The notes under the pieces: model-generated
Databases searched by the model: none
What the model was told of the DNA's origin: nothing
Seen by the model: the letters and a program-made list of their open reading frames with translations, nothing else
Shown here: piece by piece, positions 1 to 6,575 of the stretch
How positions within the stretch are numbered: the first letter of the stretch is position 1
Layout of the letters: the number at the start of each line of letters is the position of its first letter
Assembly: GCA_945878385.1 (NCBI GenBank)
Contig: CAMCTE010000033.1
Location: 1-16,873 of the forward strand
Source of the DNA: Azohydromonas lata NBRC 102462
GTDB taxonomy: Bacteria; Pseudomonadota; Gammaproteobacteria; Burkholderiales; Burkholderiaceae_C
Direction of reading: 5' to 3'
Length of the DNA stretch: 16,873 nucleotides
Program-made: the position numbers and the translations under genes

Positions 1-356
1 TCGGGCAGCACATGGTCGTTGAAGGTGGCGTATTGCTCGTCGATCAGGTCGTGCGCTTCGCTGGCCACCTCGCGCAACTGCTCAATACCCACACTGGACC
101 CGACCAGGCGGGATTGTTCGAGAAGGTCGGCAAACCGAACCTCGAAGAACTCGTCGAGGTTGGACGAGACGATGGTGATGTAGCGCAGCCGCTCCAACAC
201 GGGCACATCTGCATACTGCGACTGCGCCAGGATGCGCCGGTTGAAGGCCAGAATCGACGATTCACGGCTGAGCCAGGGATTGGAAGCAGGCACAGTGGCG
301 CCTAGACCGACCGTTGGCGGGAATACGGAGCCGGGCTCGGGGCGATTGCTCGACAT
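1..356 (-). CDS. ppk1: Polyphosphate kinase 1, N-terminal fragment (cut by window edge)
   Basis: Ppk1 reversibly moves the gamma phosphate of ATP onto inorganic polyphosphate. Only the first 118 codons are present, out of roughly 690 in the family, and the rest lies beyond the left edge. The start is the ATG at 354-356. After a variable lead of about 30 residues comes the Ppk1 N-terminal domain: RESSILAFNRRIL at residues 31-43, corresponding to the ELSxLxFNxRVL motif whose Asn contacts ATP in the E. coli enzyme, then VPVLERLRYITIVSSNLDEF at 51-70, which is diagnostic. No strong Shine-Dalgarno sequence precedes the ATG (only GGGGTG directly against it), while a good Pho box ends 22 nt upstream. 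The catalytic histidines are outside the window. Identity is confident from the N-terminal motifs; whether the gene is intact cannot be judged. Confidence 0.93.
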   Translation of the reverse strand, partial: MSSNRPEPGSVFPPTVGLGATVPASNPWLSRESSILAFNRRILAQSQYADVPVLERLRYITIVSSNLDEFFEVRFADLLEQSRLVGSSVGIEQLREVASEAHDLIDEQYATFNDHVLP

Positions 357-378
357 CACCCCGAGGCTAAGGCCTCAA

Positions 379-396
379 TGTGACGGTTTCGTGACA
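379..396 (-). promoter_or_regulatory. Pho box (PhoB-binding direct repeat) upstream of ppk1
   Basis: Read on the minus strand the site is TGTCACGAAACCGTCACA: two copies of GTCAC whose starts are 11 bp apart, equal to the 7-4-7 Pho box layout CTGTCAY-N4-CTGTCAY. It is the best match in the window to the E. coli consensus. It lies between the stop of the upstream lipoprotein gene and the ppk1 ATG, so ppk1 probably has its own phosphate-starvation promoter. Only 22 nt separate the box from the start codon. Confidence 0.7.
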
Positions 397-419
397 ATCG
401 CCCGCGCGGGCTTCCGGCG

Positions 420-2096
420 TCAGGGCTGCAGGTCGATCTGCAGGATGGCGGTGGTGCCACTGACTTCGTTGCCCACGATGAGCAGGGGCTTGCCGTTGGG
501 CGAGCGGTTGGCCGGAATGAGGGCCAGTCCTTCAGGGCCGCGGTCGCCGGTGGTGCCACTGCGGGTATTGATGTAGGTCATGAAGACAGGTTTGGCCGGG
601 TCGCTGATGTCGTAGGCCATCACACCACCCACACGCTCCAGGCCGATGAAGGCGATCGTCTTCTTGCCGAAGCGGCCAATCACCACACCTTCGGGCTCTG
701 GGCCTTTGCTGGCGCTGCGGCTGTCCAGGGTGTTGTTGTCGTGACTGGCGTTGAAGGCGGCCTGGGTGAGGGCTTGGGTGCGGCGCTCGAGGTCGTCTCC
801 CGAATCGGAGATGCGCTTGAAGCTGGTGTCCCAGATGGTGAAGGAGCGGGCGCCGAAGCTGTAGAGCTCGTTGCACTGACCTGCAGCGTTCTTGCCGGCG
901 CTGCCACCATTGGGTGTGGCAGTGATGCGCAGGCGTCCCAGGTTGGAGTCGAGGATCAGATTGGCCGCGTCGGTGAACACCGCAGGGTCCAGACCCTTGT
1001 CGCAATGGGCGCGTACGCGCGTCTCTTCGTTGAAGCCCGGCCAGTCGGCGCGTGCATCGCCTTCATTGGCCGTGACGAGGTAGGTCACACCGTTGACGCT
1101 GTAGCTGGCGATGGCGTCAGGCAAGTACAGGCCTTTGACAGGGTAGTTGGCGATCTTGATGGCCGGCGTGCCGGAATTGGTGTTGGTGCCGCCGTCTTCG
1201 TCGCTGGCGTCCAGGCCCATGCCGGCAGCCATGTGGTCTTTGACGCCCAGAGGACGGATGTCCTTCACCTGTGCGGCATCGATGTCGATGATGGCCACTG
1301 CGTTGTTTTCCTGCAGCGTCACATAGGCGGTCTTGCTGTCATCGCTGACGGCAACATATTCAGGCTCCAGGTCTTGCGCCACAGTGGCATTGGGGCCATA
1401 AATGCGCACACCTAGGCGGCGCAGTTCATCGGCGCGGCTGTTGTAGGCCTTGAAGTCGGCGGTGAACACCACCGGGCTGCGTCCGTCGTTGACGGTGATG
1501 ATGCTGATGGAGCCCTCGGGGTCGACCGAGTCGGCCAGGCCGTAGCTGTTGGGCTCGCCTTCGTTGGCCACCACCACCTTGCGACCGTCGGGCGTGAAGG
1601 TGAGCATGTCGGGCTGCGAGCCCACCACCACGCTGGACAGCAGCTGCAGGTCCGAGGCGCGGAAGAACGCCACCCGGCCCGGCGAGGTCTTGGGTGAGGC
1701 TTCCACCGCCAAGGCCACCAGGCCTTCGTGGATGGCCACGCTGTTGATGCCGGCGCCAAACGGCGTGCCGCTGATGCTGCCTACCTTGGCGGGCTTGGTC
1801 GGGTCGCTCAGGTCCAGCACATCCACGGTGTTGTTGGCGCCGTTGACCACAAACAAGCGCTTGCTCAGCGCGTCGTAAGCCGTGATTTCGGCTGCACCGA
1901 GCGCCGCGCCGTCAAAGCCGCCGATCTTTTGAATGCTGATCGAAGACGGCGTGAGTTCCTCGGGGCTGTCACTGCCGCCGCAGGCGGTCATTGCCAACAC
2001 GGCCAGTGTGGCCGAGCAGGCCAGCAGCCACACGAGGATGGGGGAGCGACGCGGGGGGGGCGCGTCAGATGCAGTGGGGTGGAGTCGGGTGTTCAT
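420..2096 (-). CDS. Choice-of-anchor I / esterase-like phytase family lipoprotein
   Basis: The predicted product is a 558-residue secreted lipoprotein. Residues 18-38 form a hydrophobic signal segment (ILVWLLACSATLAVLAMTAC) ending in a lipobox-like MTAC, with Cys39 as the likely lipidation site and GGS following. The rest looks like a beta-propeller built of repeats such as LFVVNGANNTVDVLDLSDP, DMLTFTPDGRKVVVANEGEP and VAIIDID, plus GPEPEGVVIG and DRGPEGLALIP near the end. This is the pattern of choice-of-anchor I proteins, often annotated as alkaline phosphatase-like or related to the esterase-like domain of phytases. The exact substrate is unknown. The ATG at 2094-2096 is preferred over an upstream in-frame start at 2150, because that one would put a Pho box inside the coding region and push the signal peptide inward. 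A Pho box ends 21 nt upstream. It is transcribed toward ppk1, 63 bp away. Confidence 0.8.
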   Translation of the reverse strand: MNTRLHPTASDAPPPRRSPILVWLLACSATLAVLAMTACGGSDSPEELTPSSISIQKIGGFDGAALGAAEITAYDALSKRLFVVNGANNTVDVLDLSDPTKPAKVGSISGTPFGAGINSVAIHEGLVALAVEASPKTSPGRVAFFRASDLQLLSSVVVGSQPDMLTFTPDGRKVVVANEGEPNSYGLADSVDPEGSISIITVNDGRSPVVFTADFKAYNSRADELRRLGVRIYGPNATVAQDLEPEYVAVSDDSKTAYVTLQENNAVAIIDIDAAQVKDIRPLGVKDHMAAGMGLDASDEDGGTNTNSGTPAIKIANYPVKGLYLPDAIASYSVNGVTYLVTANEGDARADWPGFNEETRVRAHCDKGLDPAVFTDAANLILDSNLGRLRITATPNGGSAGKNAAGQCNELYSFGARSFTIWDTSFKRISDSGDDLERRTQALTQAAFNASHDNNTLDSRSASKGPEPEGVVIGRFGKKTIAFIGLERVGGVMAYDISDPAKPVFMTYINTRSGTTGDRGPEGLALIPANRSPNGKPLLIVGNEVSGTTAILQIDLQP

Positions 2097-2117
2097 TCCG
2101 TCATCTTGCGTCGATTT

Positions 2118-2135
2118 GATGACGATTGCGTGAAG
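2118..2135 (-). promoter_or_regulatory. Pho box facing the choice-of-anchor I gene
   Basis: Minus-strand reading is CTTCACGCAATCGTCATC, with TTCAC and GTCAT starting 11 bp apart. The 21 bp at 2115-2135 recur with a single mismatch at 4532-4552 upstream of ugd, strong internal evidence that this is a functional site rather than chance. A divergent second box for plcP lies 17 bp away. Confidence 0.65.
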
Positions 2136-2152
2136 ACGCAGCGGCGCCACGG

Positions 2153-2170
2153 ATTCATCCAGTCGTCATG
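2153..2170 (+). promoter_or_regulatory. Pho box facing plcP
   Basis: The plus-strand sequence ATTCATCCAGTCGTCATG carries TTCAT and GTCAT 11 bp apart and matches the minus-facing box at 2118-2135 at 13 of 18 positions. It ends 21 nt before the plcP ATG. The 95 bp between the two divergent genes is largely taken up by these two boxes. Confidence 0.6.
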
Positions 2171-2191
2171 TTCTGTGGCCATGATTGACTC

Positions 2192-3028
2192 ATGGACATG
2201 TCTGCACCCGCCCGTTGGAACGAAGCCGGTGAACCTTTGAAGGTGCGCACGGTATGGATTTCAGACATCCACCTGGGCACCCCCGGATGCCAGGCGGTGG
2301 CACTGCTGGAATTCCTCAAGGATGTCGAGTGCGACACCCTGTATCTGGTGGGTGACATCATCGACGGTTGGCAACTGCGCCGCACCTGGTACTGGCCGCA
2401 GGCGCACAACGATGTGGTGCAGAAGATTCTTCGCAAGGCGCGCAAGGGCACTCGGGTCGTATTTGTGCCGGGCAATCACGACGAATTCGCGCGCCGCTAT
2501 CGTGACCACAACTTCGGTGGGGTGGATGTGGTGGAAGACTGCATCCACATCACGGCCGACGGCAAGCGCCTGTGGATCACGCATGGCGATTTGTTCGATG
2601 GCGTGATCCAGTGCGCGCGCTGGCTGGCCCTGGTGGGCGATGCCGCCTACGAGTTCATGTTGCGGGTGAACCGTCACCTCAATCAATGGCGCGCGCGTCT
2701 GGGCTTGCCCTACTGGAGCTTGTCCAAGTACCTCAAGCTCAAAGTGAAACGGGCGGTGTCCTATGTCAGCGACTTCGAAGGCGCCGTGGCACGCGAGGCG
2801 CGCAAGCGCGGGGTGGATGGCGTGGTGTGTGGCCACATCCACCATGCCGAAATGCGCATGATTGACGGCGTTCTCTACTGCAACGATGGGGATTGGGTGG
2901 AGAGCCTGACCGCCTTGGTGGAGCACCCTGACGGCCGGCTGGAGATCATCGACCGCGGCGCCAGCCGGGCGGCTTGGGGCGGTGCGGCGCAATCGAGTGT
3001 GGCGCTGGAGACGCCCGAACCGGCTTGA
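2192..3028 (+). CDS. plcP: PlcP-type metallophosphoesterase (phospholipase C for lipid remodelling)
   Basis: The protein has 278 residues and is a calcineurin-like metallophosphoesterase. Metal-binding motifs appear in order: SDIHLG (24-29), GDIIDGW (54-60), GNHDE (94-98), THGDLFD (130-136) and CGHIHH (213-218), followed by NDGDWVES. Automatic annotation usually calls such proteins UDP-2,3-diacylglucosamine diphosphatase. However, the long matches WYWPQAHNDVVQKILRKARK, YWSLSKYLKLKVK and GDWVESLTALVEH are, from memory, those of PlcP of Sinorhizobium meliloti, which under Pi starvation cleaves membrane phospholipids to diacylglycerol. The Pho box and phosphatase neighbours support that role over LpxH. 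No signal peptide or membrane segment is seen. The start is uncertain: ATG 2192 and ATG 2198 both lack a Shine-Dalgarno sequence, and TTG 2237 or GTG 2243 just before the conserved VRTVWISDIHL are alternatives. Confidence 0.82.
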   Translation: MDMSAPARWNEAGEPLKVRTVWISDIHLGTPGCQAVALLEFLKDVECDTLYLVGDIIDGWQLRRTWYWPQAHNDVVQKILRKARKGTRVVFVPGNHDEFARRYRDHNFGGVDVVEDCIHITADGKRLWITHGDLFDGVIQCARWLALVGDAAYEFMLRVNRHLNQWRARLGLPYWSLSKYLKLKVKRAVSYVSDFEGAVAREARKRGVDGVVCGHIHHAEMRMIDGVLYCNDGDWVESLTALVEHPDGRLEIIDRGASRAAWGGAAQSSVALETPEPA

Positions 3029-3050
3029 ACGGCGGGCCCGCCTGGAGGGT

Positions 3051-3072
3051 GGGCGCCCTCAGCGGGGCGCCC
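3051..3072. terminator. Candidate bidirectional terminator between plcP and ugd
   Basis: An inverted repeat GGGCGCCC - TCAGCG - GGGCGCCC gives a perfect 8 bp GC stem with a 6 nt loop. It sits in the 60 bp between the stop codons of two converging genes. No clear T-run follows on either strand, so it may be a weak intrinsic terminator or only an RNA-stabilising hairpin. Confidence 0.5.
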
Positions 3073-3088
3073 GATTCAAGCGACCGAC

Positions 3089-4468
3089 TCAAGCGGCAGT
3101 CTTGAGCTCCAGCGGCAAGCCGTCTTGAGCCACGGCCCGTGTCACGGCGGGCCGACCGATGCTCCAGTGCCCCAGCCCAGCGGCGGCCAGTTCTTCGCTG
3201 CGGTACAGGTTGCGGCCGTCCACCACCACCTTGTGCCGCAGCAGCGCTGCCAGGTCTTCAAAGACGGGGCTGCGGAACTCACGCCACTCGGTGACCACCA
3301 CCAAGGCATCGGCTGATTCGCATGCCTGCATGGCGCTGGGCATCAGTTGGAAGCTGGGCTGCGCCGCCCACAGGCCAGCGGCGTTGTCCATGGCCACCGG
3401 GTCATAGGCCTGAACCCGTGCACCCTCGGCCAGCAGTTCGTCGATCAGCACGCGGCTGGGCGCCTCACGCATGTCATCGGTTTCGGGTTTGAAAGCCAGG
3501 CCCCACACGGCCACCGTCTTGCCCCGCAGGTTCGGCCCCAGGGCCTCGTGCAGCATGTCCACCAGGCGGTGCTTTTGGCGTTCGTTGACCGACATTGAAG
3601 CCCGAACCATGCCCATTTCGAGTCCGTTGCCGGCGCCCATGGCAACCAGGGCACGCACATCCTTGGGGAAGCAGGAACCGCCCCAGCCGCATCCGGCATA
3701 CAGAAAGTGCGGGCCGATGCGCTCGTCACTGCCCACGCCGATTCGAACCTTCTCAATGTCGGCCCCCAGCCGCTCGGCCAACCCGGCCATTTCATTCATG
3801 AAGCTGATGCGCTGGGCCAGCATGGCGTTGGCCACATACTTGGTGAGTTCAGCGCTGCGCACATCCATGACCTGGATGCGTTCGCGGTTGCGCAGGAAGG
3901 GGGCATAGAGGCCGCGCATGATGAATTCGGCCTGGTCGCTGCTGCAGCCCAGCACGACGCGGTCGGGCCGCATGAAGTCGTCGATGGCCGCGCCCTCCTT
4001 CAGGAATTCGGGGTTGGACACTACGCTGAAGGGCATGATCTGCCCGCGCTCGGCCAGGGCCTCGCGCAGCACCGCCTGCACCGCATCGGCCGTGCCCACC
4101 GGCACCGTGCTCTTGTTGACCACCACCTTGTAGTCGGCCATGTGCGCACCGATGGAGCGCGCCACGGCCATGACATGACTGACATCGGCAGACCCGTCTT
4201 CCCCGGCCGGTGTGCCCACTGCGATGAACAGGATGGTGCCGTGGGCAACCGCCTCAGAAGACGACGCGGTGAACATCAGACGGCCTGCCCGTGCATTGCG
4301 CTGCACCAACTGGTCCAGGCCCGGTTCGTGAATGGGGATCACGCCTTCGCGCAGGCGCTGCACCCGGCTTTCGTCCACGTCCACGCAGCACACGCTGTTG
4401 CCCATTTCAGCCAGGCAGGCTGCGGTCACCAGACCCACATAGCCGGCACCGAATACGCTTACCTTCAT
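3089..4468 (-). CDS. ugd: UDP-glucose 6-dehydrogenase
   Basis: This cytoplasmic enzyme oxidises UDP-glucose to UDP-glucuronate with two NAD+. The 459-residue length is normal. Visible features are the N-terminal Rossmann GxGxxG (GAGYVG, 7-12), VGTP (84-87), NKSTVPVGT (118-126), NPEFLKEGAAIDDFMRPDR (152-170), ELTKYVANAMLA (207-218) and the catalytic GCGWGGSCFPKDVRAL with Cys266, then a C-terminal UDP-binding domain (GLAFKPETDDMREAPS). The start is well supported by AAGGAGA (4474-4480) five bases before the ATG. It is monocistronic, converging on plcP and diverging from phoX. A Pho box lies 66 bp upstream, so UDP-glucuronate supply may rise on Pi starvation. UDP-glucuronate could feed glucuronosyl-diacylglycerol (inference) or ordinary polysaccharide synthesis; no glycosyltransferase is present in the window. 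Confidence 0.95.
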   Translation of the reverse strand: MKVSVFGAGYVGLVTAACLAEMGNSVCCVDVDESRVQRLREGVIPIHEPGLDQLVQRNARAGRLMFTASSSEAVAHGTILFIAVGTPAGEDGSADVSHVMAVARSIGAHMADYKVVVNKSTVPVGTADAVQAVLREALAERGQIMPFSVVSNPEFLKEGAAIDDFMRPDRVVLGCSSDQAEFIMRGLYAPFLRNRERIQVMDVRSAELTKYVANAMLAQRISFMNEMAGLAERLGADIEKVRIGVGSDERIGPHFLYAGCGWGGSCFPKDVRALVAMGAGNGLEMGMVRASMSVNERQKHRLVDMLHEALGPNLRGKTVAVWGLAFKPETDDMREAPSRVLIDELLAEGARVQAYDPVAMDNAAGLWAAQPSFQLMPSAMQACESADALVVVTEWREFRSPVFEDLAALLRHKVVVDGRNLYRSEELAAAGLGHWSIGRPAVTRAVAQDGLPLELKTAA

Positions 4469-4534
4469 GCGGATCTCCTTGTGTGTCGCATGAAGTCATG
4501 TTGGCGATGGCCAGTGGCAGTGCGGTGTCAGTTT

Positions 4535-4552
4535 GATGGCGATTGCGTGAAG
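4535..4552 (-). promoter_or_regulatory. Pho box upstream of ugd
   Basis: Minus-strand reading is CTTCACGCAATCGCCATC, one base different from the box at 2118-2135. The phase may continue with weaker 11 bp units downstream (TGACACCGCAC, TGCCACTGGCC). The 66 nt to the start codon leaves room for a -10 element, a leader and the AAGGAGA ribosome binding site. Confidence 0.6.
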
Positions 4553-4569
4553 TCCACGAGTTCGTCGGG
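4552..4569 (+). promoter_or_regulatory. Weak candidate Pho box upstream of phoX (4641)
   Basis: The plus-strand sequence GTCCACGAGTTCGTCGGG has TCCAC and GTCGG 11 bp apart and matches the 2118-2135 box at 10 of 18 positions. It abuts the ugd-facing box, giving the same divergent pair arrangement as between the lipoprotein gene and plcP. The second half lacks the conserved A, so support is modest. Confidence 0.3.
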
Positions 4570-4640
4570 TGATTTCAAGCCGTGAGACACCTTTCTGTTT
4601 AGACTGTCTGATGCAGCGAAATGTTTCAACGGAGTGAACC

Positions 4641-6575
4641 ATGGCCAAAGACCACAGCCTGATGGAAGACAGCAACCGTTCTTCCAACCCTTCCATCCAC
4701 GACATCTCCAACCCCCAGCGGCGCATCATGCTTCGCGGAGCCGCAGCCTCAGCGTTTCTGGCACCGCTGGCGCAGATGAGTGCGTTGGGGGGGGCTGCCG
4801 CGGCGTTGGCCGGTTGCGCCACGCTGGGTGCCGGTTCGGGCCCCCTGCTGGGCTTCAAGAGCATTCCCGCAGGCACGCAGGACACGGTGCGCGTGCCCGA
4901 AGGTTACGAGGCGCAGGTGATTGCCCGCTGGGGCGACCCGGTTGGGCTGTCGGGAGAAACGCCGGGCTTTCGCCCCGACGGCAGCAATTCGGCGGCTGAG
5001 CAGGAAGTGCAGTTCGGCATGCACCACGACGGCATTCACTACTATCCGATCCAAGGCGCCACATCGGGCCTGTTGGTGATGAACCACGAATATGTGGACG
5101 ATGGGTTGTTGCACCGGGATGGTTTGGCCAACTGGAGCGCTGAAAAAGTGCGCAAGGCCCAGGCCGCACACGGCGTGAGCGTGTGTGAAGTGGCGCAGAA
5201 GGATGGGCGCTGGCAGGTGGTGTCGCCGTCCCCTTGGGCACGGCGCATCACGGCACGCACCCCGATGCAGGTCAATGGCCCGGCAGCGGGCCACGGCATG
5301 ATGAAGACCGCAGCCGACAACACCGGGCGCCGTGTGTTGGGCACGCTCAACAACTGCGGCAGTGGCATGACGCCTTGGGGCACTTACCTCACCTGCGAAG
5401 AGAACTTCATCAACTACTTCAATGGGCCCGACCAGCCCGACGCCCACCAGCGCCGCTGGGGGCTGCGCAAGGGTCATCCGGCGGGCTACCGCTGGCATCT
5501 GCACGACGCCCGGTTCGATGCCACCCAGCACCCCAACGAGATCAACCGCTTTGGCTGGGTGGTGGAAATCGACCCGCGCAATCCGAGCCATACGCCGGTC
5601 AAGCGAACCGCATTGGGCCGCGCTGCACACGAAGGGGCCACGGTGGCCATGACCAAGGGCGGCCGCGCCGTGGTGTACATGGGCGAAGACGCCCGCTTTG
5701 AGTACATCTACAAGTTCGTCAGCCGCGATGCGGTCAAGCCTGGAGGCTTTGCCGCCAACAGCGAACTGCTCGACCATGGCACGCTGTATGTGGCGCGCTT
5801 CGATGAAAACGGCCGTGGCGCCTGGTTGCCCTTGGCGCACGGCCAGGGCGCCCTCACGGCGGCCAACGGTTTTGCCGATCAGGGCGAGGTGGTGATCAAG
5901 GCGCGCCAGGCCAGTGATGTGCTCGGGGGCACCAAGATGGACCGGCCAGAATGGATCGAGGTGGACAAGCAAGGCTGGGTGTATTGCACCTTGACCAACA
6001 ACAGCAACCGTGGCGGCAAGGATCAAGCGCCCACCAATGCGGCCAACCCGCGTGCCAACAATGTGATGGGCCACATCATCCGGTGGAAGGAAGATGGCGA
6101 CCATGATGGGCTGAGCTTCCAGTGGAACCACTTCGTGCTGGCCGGTGACCCAAGCAACACGCGCGAACAGGCCAAGGGCAATGTCAAAGGCGACAGCTTC
6201 GCCTGCCCCGACGGCCTGTGGGTGGACGCGCGCGGCGTGATGTGGATCCAGACCGACATGTCGACTTCAGCGATGGGCAAGGGCGAGTTGGCCATGATGG
6301 GCAACAACGCGATGCTGGCGGCCGACCCCAACACCGGAGAGGTCAGGCGGTTCCTCGTGGGGCCGGTGGGCTGCGAGGTCACGGGGGCCACAGCTTCGCC
6401 TGACGGCCGCACCATGTTCATCAACATCCAGCATCCGGGCGAAAGCCCGAGTGAGCGCAGCGACCCGGCCAACCCGACCCGCTTTTCCAACTGGCCCGAT
6501 CAAGGCCCCAACACCCGCCCGCGGTCTGCCACGGTGGTCATTCGACGCCGGGATGGGGGCATCATCGGCACCTGA
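4641..6575 (+). CDS. phoX: PhoX-family alkaline phosphatase (DUF839), long form
   Basis: The 644-residue product is a predicted extracytoplasmic, metal-dependent phosphatase. PhoX enzymes use iron and calcium and hydrolyse a broad range of phosphate monoesters. The N-terminus has a twin-arginine motif (QRRIMLRG, 26-33), a hydrophobic stretch and a lipobox-like LAGC with Cys59, so it may be a Tat-exported lipoprotein. The family signature NCGSGMTPWGTYLTCEE spans 238-254; further PhoX-like segments are GMHHDGIHYYP, VMNHEYVD, RAAHEGATV, YMGEDARFEYIYKF, PEWIEVD and CPDGLWVDARGVMWIQTD. Start support is GGAG at 4631-4634, six bases before the ATG. The stop overlaps the next start as TGATG, so translation of the CYTH-CHAD gene is probably coupled to it. 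The divergent ugd gene shares the upstream region. Confidence 0.92.
   Translation: MAKDHSLMEDSNRSSNPSIHDISNPQRRIMLRGAAASAFLAPLAQMSALGGAAAALAGCATLGAGSGPLLGFKSIPAGTQDTVRVPEGYEAQVIARWGDPVGLSGETPGFRPDGSNSAAEQEVQFGMHHDGIHYYPIQGATSGLLVMNHEYVDDGLLHRDGLANWSAEKVRKAQAAHGVSVCEVAQKDGRWQVVSPSPWARRITARTPMQVNGPAAGHGMMKTAADNTGRRVLGTLNNCGSGMTPWGTYLTCEENFINYFNGPDQPDAHQRRWGLRKGHPAGYRWHLHDARFDATQHPNEINRFGWVVEIDPRNPSHTPVKRTALGRAAHEGATVAMTKGGRAVVYMGEDARFEYIYKFVSRDAVKPGGFAANSELLDHGTLYVARFDENGRGAWLPLAHGQGALTAANGFADQGEVVIKARQASDVLGGTKMDRPEWIEVDKQGWVYCTLTNNSNRGGKDQAPTNAANPRANNVMGHIIRWKEDGDHDGLSFQWNHFVLAGDPSNTREQAKGNVKGDSFACPDGLWVDARGVMWIQTDMSTSAMGKGELAMMGNNAMLAADPNTGEVRRFLVGPVGCEVTGATASPDGRTMFINIQHPGESPSERSDPANPTRFSNWPDQGPNTRPRSATVVIRRRDGGIIGT

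Noticed and set aside
400..411. GCCCGCGCGGGC palindrome between the lipoprotein stop and the ppk1 Pho box as a terminator
   Set aside because: It has no loop and no T-run, and such GC palindromes arise easily in GC-rich DNA.
2192..3028. LpxH (UDP-2,3-diacylglucosamine diphosphatase) as the identity of the metallophosphoesterase
   Set aside because: The segments WYWPQAHNDVVQK, YWSLSKYLKLKVK and GDWVES and the Pho context fit PlcP better; a phylogeny would decide.
4749..6131. Minus-strand open frame of 460 codons opposite phoX
   Set aside because: No recognisable domain or ribosome binding site; the plus strand is a complete PhoX with a Tat signal.
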